Assembly: GCF_030269665.1 (NCBI RefSeq)
Contig: NZ_BSTS01000004.1
Span: 305,908 to 369,907 of the forward strand
DNA from: Actinomycetospora sp. NBRC 106375
Lineage (GTDB): Bacteria; Actinomycetota; Actinomycetes; Mycobacteriales; Pseudonocardiaceae
Direction of reading: 5' to 3'
DNA length: 64,000 nucleotides
The translations under genes and the position numbers were made by a program. Positions 35,221 through 44,129 of this stretch are shown in pieces (the first letter of the stretch is position 1; each line of letters begins with the position of its first letter). Under the pieces are notes generated by a model. That model was not told where the DNA came from and did no database searches. It worked only from the letters and a program-made list of their open reading frames with translations.

Positions 35221-38200
35221 CCGTCGCGATCGGGGTGCTGGGCCCGCTGTCCGTGACCGTCGACGGCGCGCCCGTGGACCTCGGCGGGCCGGGACGGCGC
35301 GCGGTGATCGCGCGTCTCGCCCTGGCCGCGGGCGAGGTCGTCGCCACCGATCGCCTGCTCGACGACCTCGCCGAGGGCGTGCCCACCCGGGGCGCGCTCG
35401 GCGTCCTGCAGGCCCACGTCTCGCACCTGCGCCGGGCCCTCGAACCGGCCCGGGCACCGCGGACGCCCGCCCGGGTGCTCGTCTCCGCCCCGCCCGGCTA
35501 CGCGCTGCGTCTCGACGACCCGGAGGCGCTCGACGCCACCCGCGTCACCGCGCTCGTCGCCCGGGCCCGCGAGGAACCGCCGGCGGCGGCCGCGGCGACC
35601 CTGCGGACCGCGCTGGCGCTCTGGCGCGGCCCGGCCTACGCCGAGTTCCTGCACCTGCGCTGGGCGCAGGCCGAGTGCGCGCGCCTCGCCGAGCTCCTCC
35701 TCACCGCTCGCGAACGCCTCGCCGCCGCCGAGCTCGCCCTCGGCGCCCACCTCGACGTCGTCCCCGCCCTCGAGGGTCACGTCCGCGAGCACCCGCTGCG
35801 CGAGGAGGGCGTGCGCCTGCTCGCGACGGCGCTGCACCGCGGCGGCCGGGCCCCGGAGGCCCTCGACCTGCTGCGCCGGACCCGCGCGCGCCTGCGCGAC
35901 GAGCTGGGGCTCGACCCCGGGCCGGCACTGGTCCGCCTGGAGACCGCGGTGCTGACGCCGGAGGCACGACCTACCGCCACCCCGACGTCCGCATCGTCGG
36001 GAACGCCGGCGGAGATCCCGCTCGGCCGTGACGCCGAGCTCGCCCGGCTCGACGCGGCGTCGGCGCGCGTCGCCGGCGGCGCGGTCGAGCTCGTGCTCGT
36101 CGCCGGGGAGGCGGGCTCGGGCAAGACCACGCTCGTGGACGCGCTCGCCGACCGACGCATCGCCGAGGGCTGGACGGTGGCGCGCGGGCGCTGCCCCGAG
36201 GTCGACGGCGCACCGGTCGCCTGGCCATGGACCGAGATCCTCCGCGCGCTCACGGCCGACGGCGACCCCGCCACCCCCTTCGCTCGCGGCCGCGCCGTGC
36301 TGGACGCCCTCGCGGGGCGCGCCCCGGTGCTGATCACCCTCGACGACCTGCACCGCGCCGACGACGAGACCCTGCGCCTCTTGCGCATGGTCGCGACCGG
36401 CGCGGACGCGGGGCTGCTCGTCGTCGGCACCCACCGCACCGAGGAGGACCCGGCCGCCCTCACGGCGACCTGGGCGGCCCTGGCCACGGTCGTCGCCGAC
36501 CGCCTCGCGCTCGGGGGACTCGACGTCGACGCCGTCGGCGCGCTGATGGCGCGGCACGGCCTGCGCACCGACACCGCCGCGGCCGCCGCGGTGACCGACC
36601 GGACCGGCGGCAACCCGCTGTTCGTCCGCGAGGTCGCCCGCCTCGCGGCGACGGCCGGACCGCACGGGGAGGGCGCGGTGCCGGCCGGGGTCCGCGACGT
36701 GCTGCGTCGCCGCCTGCGGGAGCTGCCCGGGCGCTCGCGCGCGGTGCTCGCCCACGTGGCGCTGCTGGGACGCTCGGCGCAGGTCGACGTCGTGGTGGCG
36801 GTGCAGGCGGAGGTCTCGCCCGGGGAGGGCACCGAGGACGAGGTCCTCGACGGCCTCGAGTCCGCGGTGGCCGCCGGTGTCCTCGTCGACGACGAGGGCG
36901 CGCGGGTGGTGCGCTTCAGCCACGACCTGTGGCGCGCGGTCGTCGCCGACGAGGTCCCGCGCCTGCGGCGGGCCCGCCGCCACGCGCTGCTCCTCGACGT
37001 CCTCGAGCGCCACGGCGCCGGGCCCGCGGAGCTGGCGCGCCACGCGCTGGCCGCCGGCGACCGCGTCGCCGGGGAGCGCGTGCTCGCCCACGTCGCGGCC
37101 GCCACCGAGGCGGCGATGGCCCGCGGCGCGTTCCGGGCGGCCGTGGCGCTGTGCCGGGGCGCGCTGGCCCGGGTGGCGGGCGGTCCCGAGGCGCCCGCCG
37201 TCGTGGCGCTGCGCTGCGACCTCGTCGCCGCCCTCGCCGCGTCCGGGGCCGGGGAGCACGCCCACGCCGAGCGCGGCGCCGCGGTCGACGCGGCTCGCGC
37301 GAGCGGCGACCCGTCCCTCGTCGCGCGGGCCCTGACCAGCCTCGACGCCCCCATGCCGTGGCCCGTCCGGGGTACCGGCGGGCGGCTGGCCCCCGTCCTC
37401 GACGAGCTGCTCGATCCCGCCCGTCCCGACGGCTGGCGCCCCGACGCCGTGACCCACGCGCGGCTGCTGCTCGCCCTGGCCCGCGAGATCGAGTTCCTCC
37501 AGCCCGCCCGCGCCGCGGCCCTCGCCGCCGAGGCGCTGGACCGGGCGCGGGCGCTCGGTCACTCCCGGCTGCACTGCAGCGCGCTCAACACGGTCTTCCT
37601 CGTGAACTCGCAGCCCGAGTGGTGGGACCGGATCGAGCCGGTCGGGCAGGAGATGCTCGCCGTCGCCCGGGCCGGCGGGCACACCGACCACCGCGCCGAG
37701 GCCCACCACGTGCTGTTCTGCGCGGCCGTCGTCCGCGACGACCTCGCCGAGGCCCACCGCCAGGCCGATGCCGCGCTCGCCGCGGCCACCGACGGGCAGC
37801 TGGAGATGACGCTCGCCTTCGTCGGCCTGCACGACGCGATGCTGGCGCTCACCGCGGGTCGGACCGAGGCCGCCGCGGCGACCTACGCCGAGGAGGGCCG
37901 GCGGCTGGCCGCGGCCGGGGTGCCGCACGCCGTCGTGCTCGTCGAGGTCGCCCGGTTCACGCTCGCGCTGGCCCGCGGCGACACCGCCCCGACGTTGCCG
38001 GCGCTGCGCGAGATCGACGCCGCGTTCCCCCGTTACGTCCACGACCTCCTCGCGCTCGCGCTGCTCGACGCCGGGCGGGAGGAGGAGGCCCGCGCGGTGT
38101 GGGCGCAGGGCCTGCCGGTGCCGCGGGACTGGAGCTGGGGCGGGCTGCTCACGGTGCAGGGTCTCGTCGCGGCCCGTCTCGGGGACCGAGAGCGCGGGGC

Positions 38201-38438
38201 AGACGCGTACGCCGCGCTCGCCCCGTTCGCGGGCCGCTGGGGGCTGTCGGTGACGGGGATCCTCGCGTTCGCCCCGATCGACCTGGTGCTCGCGCGGCTG
38301 GCGCGGGTGCTGGGGCACGGCGACGACGTGGTCGCGGCGCACCTGGCGGGCGCCGCCGCCGTCGTCGGCGACGAGGGGCCGTGGCGGGCGCAGGTCGACG
38401 CGGAGCGCGGGTTGCTGGCGGTCGAGGCGCGCGGTTAG
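35217..38438 (+). CDS. Large AfsR/SARP-type transcriptional regulator (BTAD, ATPase, TPR-like)
   Basis: Protein of 1073 residues. Order: N-terminal OmpR-like winged helix (about 1-95; GPLSVTVDGAPVDLGGPGRR, ALGVLQAHVSHLRRAL), bacterial transcriptional activation domain (about 100-250), a STAND/AAA ATPase with Walker A GEAGSGKT (about 299-306) and Walker B LITLDDLHRAD (about 372-382), then ~550 residues of TPR-like helical repeats. No C-terminal LuxR domain is present. Such proteins activate secondary metabolism or stress genes in response to an unknown ligand. It is followed directly by the TPP riboswitch and thiD but has no known link to thiamine. Confidence 0.9.
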   Translation: MTVAIGVLGPLSVTVDGAPVDLGGPGRRAVIARLALAAGEVVATDRLLDDLAEGVPTRGALGVLQAHVSHLRRALEPARAPRTPARVLVSAPPGYALRLDDPEALDATRVTALVARAREEPPAAAAATLRTALALWRGPAYAEFLHLRWAQAECARLAELLLTARERLAAAELALGAHLDVVPALEGHVREHPLREEGVRLLATALHRGGRAPEALDLLRRTRARLRDELGLDPGPALVRLETAVLTPEARPTATPTSASSGTPAEIPLGRDAELARLDAASARVAGGAVELVLVAGEAGSGKTTLVDALADRRIAEGWTVARGRCPEVDGAPVAWPWTEILRALTADGDPATPFARGRAVLDALAGRAPVLITLDDLHRADDETLRLLRMVATGADAGLLVVGTHRTEEDPAALTATWAALATVVADRLALGGLDVDAVGALMARHGLRTDTAAAAAVTDRTGGNPLFVREVARLAATAGPHGEGAVPAGVRDVLRRRLRELPGRSRAVLAHVALLGRSAQVDVVVAVQAEVSPGEGTEDEVLDGLESAVAAGVLVDDEGARVVRFSHDLWRAVVADEVPRLRRARRHALLLDVLERHGAGPAELARHALAAGDRVAGERVLAHVAAATEAAMARGAFRAAVALCRGALARVAGGPEAPAVVALRCDLVAALAASGAGEHAHAERGAAVDAARASGDPSLVARALTSLDAPMPWPVRGTGGRLAPVLDELLDPARPDGWRPDAVTHARLLLALAREIEFLQPARAAALAAEALDRARALGHSRLHCSALNTVFLVNSQPEWWDRIEPVGQEMLAVARAGGHTDHRAEAHHVLFCAAVVRDDLAEAHRQADAALAAATDGQLEMTLAFVGLHDAMLALTAGRTEAAAATYAEEGRRLAAAGVPHAVVLVEVARFTLALARGDTAPTLPALREIDAAFPRYVHDLLALALLDAGREEEARAVWAQGLPVPRDWSWGGLLTVQGLVAARLGDRERGADAYAALAPFAGRWGLSVTGILAFAPIDLVLARLARVLGHGDDVVAAHLAGAAAVVGDEGPWRAQVDAERGLLAVEARG

Positions 38439-38453
38439 CGTCCGCGCCGATCG

Positions 38454-38535
38454 AGGACGCGGGAGCCCGGGAGGGCTGAGAGGGCACGTCATGTGCCGAC
38501 CGCTGGACCGGCCGGGTCGTGCCGGCCTGGGAGGA
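38454..38535 (+). ncRNA. TPP riboswitch upstream of thiD
   Basis: Core motifs are present in order: GGGAGCCCGGGAGGGCTGAG then AGGGC (P1/P2 with the CTGAGA pyrimidine-sensing loop at 38475-38480), a short P3 hairpin GGCACGTCATGTGCC, and ACCGCTGGACC, GGCCGGGTCGTGCCGGC and TGGGAGG, closing the pyrophosphate arm. The ribosome-binding site GGAGG of thiD is inside the 3' end, which fits translational control. A TAGCGT -10 box lies at 38436-38441. Confidence 0.92.
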
Positions 38536-38541
38536 ACGACC

Positions 38542-39366
38542 ATGGACAGCCCGCCCGTCGCGCTCGCGATCGCCGGCACCGACTCGGGCGGCGGGGCCGG
38601 GATCACCGCCGACGTCCGCGCGTTCACCGCGTGCGGGGTGCACGGCGCGGTCGCGGTCGCCGCCGTGACCGTCCAGAACTCCGTCGGGGTTTCCGGCTTC
38701 CACGCGATCCCGCCCGAGGTCGTCGCCGACCAGATCCGCACGGTCGCCGGCGACATGGGGATCGACGCGGCGAAGACCGGCATGCTCGCCTCGACCGACA
38801 TCATCACCGCGGTCGTCGCGGCGGGCGACGAGGTGGGGCTCGGCACGCGCATCCCGTTCGTCGTCGACCCCGTGGCGGCGTCGATGCACGGCCACCCGCT
38901 GCTGGCCCCCGACGCGCTGGACACGGTGCGGGGCGAGCTCATCCCGCGCGCCACCCTCGTCACACCCAACCTCGACGAGGTCCGCCTGCTCGTCGGCGTG
39001 GACGTCGTCGACGACGACTCCGCGCGCGAGGCGGGCCGGGCGCTGGTCGGGCTCGGGGCCGGCGCGGCGCTGGTCAAGGGCGGGCACCTGGAGGGCTCCC
39101 CCGAGGTGCGGGACCTCCTGCTCACCGCCGACGGCACCGAGCACGTGTTCTCCTCGCCGCGCCGGGAGACGAAGCACAGCCACGGCGGCGGCGACTCGCT
39201 GGCCTCGGCGATCACGGCCGGGCTGGCGCGGGGCCTGGCGCTGGTCGACGCCGTCGCGCTCGGCAAGGCGTACATCACCCGCGCCGTCGAGCACGCCTAC
39301 CCCCTCGGCGCCGGCCACGGCCCCGTGTCGGCCCTGTGGTCGGTGGCGGCCTGGGAAGGTACGTGA
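38542..39366 (+). CDS. thiD: Hydroxymethylpyrimidine/phosphomethylpyrimidine kinase ThiD (first copy)
   Basis: Protein of 274 residues of the ribokinase superfamily, phosphorylating HMP and HMP-P in thiamine synthesis. Motifs: AIAGTDSGGGAGITADVRAF, AVTVQNSVGVSG, AKTGMLAS, VVDPVAAS, TPNLDEVRLL, and the anion-hole region HSHGGGDSLASA, where GGGD replaces the GTGC of many bacterial ThiD proteins, as I recall for M. tuberculosis ThiD. It lies directly under the TPP riboswitch. Its stop codon sits in the left arm of a 20-bp perfect hairpin, and a second thiD follows 61 nt later. Confidence 0.95.
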   Translation: MDSPPVALAIAGTDSGGGAGITADVRAFTACGVHGAVAVAAVTVQNSVGVSGFHAIPPEVVADQIRTVAGDMGIDAAKTGMLASTDIITAVVAAGDEVGLGTRIPFVVDPVAASMHGHPLLAPDALDTVRGELIPRATLVTPNLDEVRLLVGVDVVDDDSAREAGRALVGLGAGAALVKGGHLEGSPEVRDLLLTADGTEHVFSSPRRETKHSHGGGDSLASAITAGLARGLALVDAVALGKAYITRAVEHAYPLGAGHGPVSALWSVAAWEGT

Positions 39367-39404
39367 GCAGTTGGCGCCCCTCCGGGGGCGCCAACTGCTC
39401 ACGT
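39361..39404 (+). terminator. Perfect 20-bp stem-loop between the two thiD genes
   Basis: Arms 39361-39380 and 39385-39404 are perfectly complementary (ACGTGAGCAGTTGGCGCC and on) around a TCCG tetraloop. The TGA of the first thiD lies inside the left arm. No T-run follows. It could terminate, attenuate or stabilise the transcript between the paralogues. Confidence 0.75.
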
Positions 39405-39427
39405 GGGACGACGGCGATGATGGCGCG

Positions 39428-40255
39428 ATGGCCGAGACCCCACCGCGCGCGCTGACGATCGCCGGTTCCGACTCGGGCGGCGCCGCCGGGCTCGAGGCCG
39501 ACCTGCGGGCGATGACGGCGTGCGGCGTGCACGGGTGCGTCGCGGTCACGGCCGTGACCGTGCAGAACTCGCTCGGCGTCTCCGGGGTGCACCTCGTACC
39601 GCCGGACACCGTCGCCGCGCAGGTCCGGGCCGTCGTCACCGACATCGGCGTCGGCGCCGCCAAGACCGGGATGCTCGCGACACGGGAGATCATCGACGCG
39701 GTCGCCGACGTCGTCGACGACGTCGGGATCGGCCGCTCCCACGATGCCGTGCCCTTCGTCGTCGACCCCGTCGCGGCGTCGATGCGCGGCGACCCGCTGC
39801 TGGCCGAGGACGCGATGGAGGCGATCCGGACCCGGCTGTTCCCCCGCGCCGCCCTCGCCACCCCCAACCTCGACGAGGTCCGCCTGCTCGCCGGCATCAC
39901 CGTCACCGACGCCACGAGCGCGCGGGAGGCCGCGGCGGCGGTGCACGCGATGGGCCCGCGGTACGTGCTGATCAAGGGCGGGCACCTGCGCGGCTCGCCG
40001 GAAGTGATCGACCTTCTCTTCGACGGCGAGCAGACCTGGGAGTTCGGCGGGCCGCGGATCAACACCCCGCACGTCCACGGCGCGGGCGACGCCCTGGCCA
40101 GCGCGACCTGCGCCGCGCTCGCCCGGGGCCTCGCGATGCCCGACGCCGTGGCGTCCGCCGAGCGCTACATCCGCCGCGCCGTCGCCGAGTCCTACCCCCT
40201 CGGCGCCGGCGTCGGCCCGGTCTCGCCCCTGTGGGCGGTCGACGCGCACCGGTGA
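39428..40255 (+). CDS. thiD: ThiD-type phosphomethylpyrimidine kinase (second copy)
   Basis: Protein of 275 residues, a paralogue of the preceding thiD with the same motifs: TIAGSDSGGAAGLEADLRAM, AVTVQNSLGVSG, AKTGMLAT, VVDPVAAS, TPNLDEVRLL and HVHGAGDALASA. One of the paired glycines of the N-terminal motif is changed (GGAAG for GGGAG). ATG 39428 is the only in-frame ATG near the expected start. It has no riboswitch of its own and sits after the strong hairpin, so its expression may differ from the first copy. It may be a diverged HMP kinase, or may act on a salvage substrate (inference). Confidence 0.92.
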   Translation: MAETPPRALTIAGSDSGGAAGLEADLRAMTACGVHGCVAVTAVTVQNSLGVSGVHLVPPDTVAAQVRAVVTDIGVGAAKTGMLATREIIDAVADVVDDVGIGRSHDAVPFVVDPVAASMRGDPLLAEDAMEAIRTRLFPRAALATPNLDEVRLLAGITVTDATSAREAAAAVHAMGPRYVLIKGGHLRGSPEVIDLLFDGEQTWEFGGPRINTPHVHGAGDALASATCAALARGLAMPDAVASAERYIRRAVAESYPLGAGVGPVSPLWAVDAHR

Positions 40256-40261
40256 GGTGCG

Positions 40262-40999
40262 CTACTCCCCGAACACCAGCCGGTCGTGGCGGCGCACGGC
40301 GCGACGCGTGAAGGGACCGGCGATGCCGCGGCCCAGGGCGGCGGCGAGGGGACGTGCCTCGTCGGGCGTCGCGGCCTCGCGGGCGCGCACGGCGGTGAAC
40401 GCGCGGTCCGGGGCGGTGGCGAACAGGGCGCGGGTCGCGCGGCGCCACGCGTCCTTCGGCACCGCCGCGACGGCGTCGGTGAGCTCGCGGGCCGAGTCGC
40501 GCAGGTGCTCGTCGAGCAGGTCGGTCAGCTCGGCGAGACGGCGCGCGAGCGTGCGCATGCGGACGAAGTCCTCGGCGGTGGCCAGGGCGGTCGGGCGCTG
40601 GAGCAGGGCCGCGAGCACGCCGCGGGCGAGGCGGCGGACCTCGCCCAGCAGCCCGCGCAGGGCGAGGTGGTCGTCACGCAGGCCCGAGAGGTCCAGGGCC
40701 CGCCCGGCGTGCCGCTCCAGCAGCGGCCACAGCAGGGTCTCCTCGGCGTCGTGGCGGTGGTGGATCTCCTCGCACACCCGCTCGATCCGCTCGGCCACCG
40801 CCAGCGCCCGGCGCTCGGTCACCGCGACGGTGCCCGCGGCGAGGCCGTCGGCGAACCGGGCGAGTCGAGCGACGTCCCGCAGCGTCACGCGGTCGACGAC
40901 GTCGAACGGGACCAGGCCGGACGGCGCGACGTCGCCGGCCGTGGCGGGCTCCTCGGGCGCGGGTCCTCCCGGGGTCGGGGACGGCGGGGCGAGGGTCAC
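40262..40999 (-). CDS. Hemerythrin-like HHE domain protein
   Basis: Protein of 245 residues. The HHE-type four-helix region lies at about 35-180, with the candidate metal ligands in IHHRHDAEETLLWPLLERH, DDHLALRGLL and LDEHLRDSARE. Such proteins bind a di-iron centre and respond to oxygen, NO or redox state. The C-terminal part is helical and Arg-rich. GTG 40999 has AGGAG 7 nt upstream. It is convergent with the second thiD (6 bp between stops) and divergent from the membrane protein gene at 41187. Confidence 0.85.
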   Translation of the reverse strand: MTLAPPSPTPGGPAPEEPATAGDVAPSGLVPFDVVDRVTLRDVARLARFADGLAAGTVAVTERRALAVAERIERVCEEIHHRHDAEETLLWPLLERHAGRALDLSGLRDDHLALRGLLGEVRRLARGVLAALLQRPTALATAEDFVRMRTLARRLAELTDLLDEHLRDSARELTDAVAAVPKDAWRRATRALFATAPDRAFTAVRAREAATPDEARPLAAALGRGIAGPFTRRAVRRHDRLVFGE

Positions 41000-41186
41000 G
41001 CTGGGCTCCTGGTTCTCGGGGATCGCGCGGTCTCTGCGTCGGATGCGCCCAGCCTGACCGTCACCTCTTGTCGTCCACTTGTCGTCGACTGACCGGCCAC
41101 TGGGCCGTCCGGGTGATGTCTTGCACGTCCGTTGTCACGCTGCGGGTCGGGGTGTGTCTCCCGCGGTCCGGGGGCACACACCGGCC

Positions 41187-42035
41187 GTGCCCCGCGACGC
41201 CGAACCGCTGCCCGTCCTGGCCCGCGGACGGGCCCGGTGGCCGGTGTACGCCGAGCGCCCGCGGCGGCGCGCGCGCCAGTTCGTCGCGGACGTGGCCGTC
41301 CTGACGTGGGTGGCCGTGGTCGTCTCGCTGGCGGTGGTGCTGCACGACACCGTGCTCGCGCTCCAGGGGCCCGGCCGGCAGCTCGGCGGGGCGGGCCAGA
41401 ACGTCCGCGACACGTTCGCGGGCGCCGCCGAGACCGCCTCCGGGGTGCCGTTCGTCGGTGACGACCTCGCCCGCGCGCTCTCGAGCGGCACCGGCGCGGG
41501 CGACTCCCTGGTCGCGGCCGGTGAGCAGGAGGTGGCCGCGGTCGAGGCGCTGGCCTCCGGGCTCGCGTGGCTGCTCGTGATCCTCGCGCTCGTCCCGGTA
41601 CTCGCGACGTGGGTGACGCTGCGGGTGCGGTGGATGCTCGCCGCGCGCGCGGTCCTCGTGCTGCGCGACGGCCTGCGGGCGGGCACCGACGACGCCGACC
41701 TCCTGGCCCTGCGCGCCCTGGCCCACGGCTCGCCGCGGCGGCTGTCCCGGGCCGTGCCGGGCGGCGCGGCGGCGGGCTGGCGGCGCGGGGATCCCCACGT
41801 GCTCTCCCGCCTCGCGGAGCTCGAGCTCGGGCGCCTCGGCCTGCGGGGCCCGACCGTCGTGCGCGGGTTGTCCCCCCGCGTACCGTCACATCCGGACGAA
41901 ACGGACGACCCAGCCATCGACGCAGCCGTCGACACCGCCGAGACACCACCCGGGGGACTCCCCCGGGTCGACCCCGACGAACGGTGGGGTGACACACCCC
42001 CACCTCCGGGTCCATCGGACCCTCAGACGTCCTAG
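41187..42035 (+). CDS. Membrane protein of unknown function
   Basis: Protein of about 282 residues. An Arg-rich N-terminus is followed by a helix at about 32-53 (VAVLTWVAVVVSLAVVLHDT), a ~70-residue outside or inside loop, a second helix at about 122-145 (LASGLAWLLVILALVPVLA), and a ~135-residue hydrophilic tail ending in Pro-rich sequence. Similar two-helix proteins are common in Pseudonocardiaceae; no function is known to me. GTG 41187 is the most likely start, but the frame is open upstream and GTG 41154 is possible. The P450 gene begins 42 nt downstream on the same strand, so they may be co-transcribed. Confidence 0.7.
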   Translation: MPRDAEPLPVLARGRARWPVYAERPRRRARQFVADVAVLTWVAVVVSLAVVLHDTVLALQGPGRQLGGAGQNVRDTFAGAAETASGVPFVGDDLARALSSGTGAGDSLVAAGEQEVAAVEALASGLAWLLVILALVPVLATWVTLRVRWMLAARAVLVLRDGLRAGTDDADLLALRALAHGSPRRLSRAVPGGAAAGWRRGDPHVLSRLAELELGRLGLRGPTVVRGLSPRVPSHPDETDDPAIDAAVDTAETPPGGLPRVDPDERWGDTPPPPGPSDPQTS

Positions 42036-42077
42036 CCTCGGCCCCCGGTCGGCGTCGTCGAACGCGGGGAGGGCAGA

Positions 42078-43394
42078 GTGGACACGGTGGTGGACCGTTC
42101 ACGGCTGGCCGCACTGCGGTCACGGGTCGTGGGCTGGACGGCGCGGAAGTACCTCGCGTGGCGTAGCCGTCGTGGCCTCGACCCCGTGACGCTGCTGCCC
42201 GACCACGCCCTCATGCCGCTGCGTCGCGACGGCCTCGACCCGGTGGCCGGGTTGCGCGAGGCCCGCGAGGACGCGCCCGTCCGGCACTTCCCGCTGCCCT
42301 TCGGCGTCACCGCCTGGCTGATCACGGGGCACGAGGAGGCGCGCGCCGTCCTCGGGCGCACGCGCGGGCTCTCCAACGACTTCGGCCACCTCGTGGGGCA
42401 GGCCGGCGTCACCGACGGCCAGAACCCCGGCGGGCTCGGGTTCACCGACCCGCCGGAGCACACGCGGCTGCGCCGGCTGCTGACCCCCGAGTTCACGATC
42501 CGGCGCCTGGCCCGGCTCGGACCGCGGATCACCGAGATCGTCGAGGGCCGCCTCGACGCCATGACCGAGCTGGCCGCGGCGGGCGAGCCCGTGGACCTGG
42601 TCCGGGACTTCGCGACGCCGATCCCCTCGCTGACGATCTGCGAGCTGCTCGGGATCCCCTACGAGGAGCGCGACGAGTTCCAGGCGCTCTCCACCGCCCG
42701 GTTCGACCTCTTCGGCGGGGCGGGCGCGGTGTTCGACAACATCTCCGGCTCGCTGCAGTACCTGCGCGGCGTGGTCGCGCGCCAGCGCGTCGAGCCCGGC
42801 GAGGGCCTGCTCGGCCAGCTCATCCGCGACCACGGCGACGAGCTGGGCGACGACGAGCTCGCCGAGCTCGCGGACGGCCTGCTCACCGGCGGCCTGGAGA
42901 CCTCGGCGTCGATGCTGGCGCTCGGGGCGATGGTGCTGCTGCGCGACCCCGAGAGCTTTGCCCTGGTGCGCGACGAGCCCGGCGCCGTCAACGGGTTCGT
43001 CGAGGAGCTGCTGCGCTACCTGACCGTCGTCCAGATCGCGTTCCCGCGTTTCGCGACCGAGGACATGACCCTCGGCGGCGTCGCGATCAGCAAGGGCGAC
43101 GGGCTGCTCGTGTCGCTCTCGGGCGCCGACCGCGACCCGCGCCTGGTCGACGACCCCGAGCGCTTCGACCCCCGCCGGCCCCCCACGCCGCACCTCGCGT
43201 TCGGGCACGGCATCCACCGCTGCATCGGCGCCGAACTGGCCCGCATGGAGCTACGCACGGCCTACCCGGCGCTGCTGCGCCGCTTCCCGGAGCTCCGCCT
43301 GGCGCCCGACGCCGGCACCCTCGACGACCAGCCGTTCCGCACGACCTCGATCGTCTACGGCGTCGACGCCCTCCCCGTCGCCCTCGGCTCCTGA
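42078..43394 (+). CDS. Cytochrome P450
   Basis: Protein of 438 residues. All P450 landmarks are intact: I-helix GGLETSASMLALG (Gly-Gly-x-Glu-Thr, about 273-285), ExxR in VEELLRYLT, and the heme loop LAFGHGIHRCIGAELARME with the thiolate cysteine at about 382. It resembles bacterial CYP107/CYP105-type soluble enzymes of secondary metabolism or catabolism. GTG 42078 is preceded by GGAGGG. No ferredoxin or reductase gene is adjacent. The substrate is unknown. Confidence 0.93.
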   Translation: MDTVVDRSRLAALRSRVVGWTARKYLAWRSRRGLDPVTLLPDHALMPLRRDGLDPVAGLREAREDAPVRHFPLPFGVTAWLITGHEEARAVLGRTRGLSNDFGHLVGQAGVTDGQNPGGLGFTDPPEHTRLRRLLTPEFTIRRLARLGPRITEIVEGRLDAMTELAAAGEPVDLVRDFATPIPSLTICELLGIPYEERDEFQALSTARFDLFGGAGAVFDNISGSLQYLRGVVARQRVEPGEGLLGQLIRDHGDELGDDELAELADGLLTGGLETSASMLALGAMVLLRDPESFALVRDEPGAVNGFVEELLRYLTVVQIAFPRFATEDMTLGGVAISKGDGLLVSLSGADRDPRLVDDPERFDPRRPPTPHLAFGHGIHRCIGAELARMELRTAYPALLRRFPELRLAPDAGTLDDQPFRTTSIVYGVDALPVALGS

Positions 43395-43403
43395 CCCTCG
43401 CGC

Positions 43404-43532
43404 GGTCCCGTCTCGCACACCCGGTGTGCGAGCAATGCGGCTTTCCTGGCACGTGACGCCAGGATCGCCACACGCTCGCCGCGACGACACGCCGGCGGGC
43501 AGCCAGCTTGGCGTCCACTTGCTGACGACCGA
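43404..43532 (-). repeat. R4 dispersed repeat, copy 1
   Basis: Read on the minus strand it is ~85-90% identical by eye to 44699-44814 over about 115 bp. Shared blocks are TGGCGATCCTGGCGTCAC, CCAGGAAAGCCGCATTGCTC and GCACACC. The inner hairpin is TCCTGGC/GCCAGGA. It lies downstream of the SnoaL-like gene on the minus strand and between it and the P450 gene. Confidence 0.85.
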
Positions 43533-43568
43533 TACAGCACGCCGATAGGGTCAGGAAGTCCGCCACGA

Positions 43569-44066
43569 TCACCGCACGGCAGCGAGCACTTCCCTCTCCG
43601 CCAGCGCGCGGTCGAAGGCCCCGATGCGCTCGGTGTCGGTGAAGAAGTCCTCGTGGTCGACGACGCGGCCCCAGCGCGTGCGCAGCACCAGCACCGCGCG
43701 GTTCTCGTAGAGGCGCGTGCCGTCCTGGGCGTCGGCGTGGTCGTCGAAGCGCACCCACAGCGTCATCGCCCACGGCGGCCCGCTGATCGCGATGTCGCGC
43801 AGCTGCCCCTGCACGCGCGAGGCGACGAACGTGCGCAGGAACCGCTCGATCGCGGGTTTGCCGCGCCAGGGCCCGGCGAAGCGGTGGTCGCCCTGCGGGA
43901 AGTGCAGCACGGCGTCGTCGGCGTAGGCCGTGAGCAGCGACGACGGGTCGCCGGCGTTGAGCTTCGCGACGTCCCCGCGGAACTTCGCGCGCAGCGCCAC
44001 CGGCACCAGTGCCCGTGCGCCCAGCCCCGCCGCGATCCCGATCAGCATTCCCCGCATGCCGCTCAC
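43569..44066 (-). CDS. SnoaL/NTF2-like protein
   Basis: Protein of 165 residues. An N-terminal hydrophobic stretch (MLIGIAAGLGARALVPVAL) is followed by an NTF2-like cone fold (LNAGDPSSLLTAYADDAVLH, GPWRGKPAIERFLRTF, DHEDFFTDTERIGAFDRAL). Members include polyketide cyclases, isomerases and ligand-binding proteins. GTG 44066 is used; an in-frame ATG lies 9 nt further in. It is divergent from a TetR gene, with the palindrome at 44082-44097 between the starts, so it is very probably that regulator's target. Confidence 0.8.
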   Translation of the reverse strand: MSGMRGMLIGIAAGLGARALVPVALRAKFRGDVAKLNAGDPSSLLTAYADDAVLHFPQGDHRFAGPWRGKPAIERFLRTFVASRVQGQLRDIAISGPPWAMTLWVRFDDHADAQDGTRLYENRAVLVLRTRWGRVVDHEDFFTDTERIGAFDRALAEREVLAAVR

Positions 44067-44081
44067 CCCTCGTCGAGAGAT

Positions 44082-44097
44082 CGTTCTAGGTAGAACG
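44082..44097. promoter_or_regulatory. Putative TetR operator between the SnoaL-like gene and tetR
   Basis: CGTTCTA-GG-TAGAACG, a 16-bp palindrome with 7-bp arms, lies 16 nt upstream of the SnoaL-like start and 33 nt upstream of the tetR start. A further half-site-like CTCTAG follows at 44098-44103. Confidence 0.75.
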
Positions 44098-44129
44098 CTC
44101 TAGTGACAGCAGAGCATAGGATGCGAGCT

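Noticed and set aside
35164..35974. Exact 18-nt direct repeat (GCCGGAGGCACGACCTAC) at 35164-35181 and 35957-35974
   Set aside because: One copy overlaps the promoter of the regulator and one is in its coding sequence, with no other similarity around them. In so GC-rich a sequence this can be chance.
35178..39278. Very long antisense open frame (over 1300 codons) opposite the SARP-type regulator and thiD
   Set aside because: High-GC shadow frame. The plus strand carries complete, recognisable domains with proper codon bias, and the antisense translation matches no family.
39371..39427. Longer N-terminus for the second thiD
   Set aside because: The upstream in-frame sequence lies mostly in the right arm of the 20-bp hairpin and is not ThiD-like. 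ATG 39428 begins the conserved domain.
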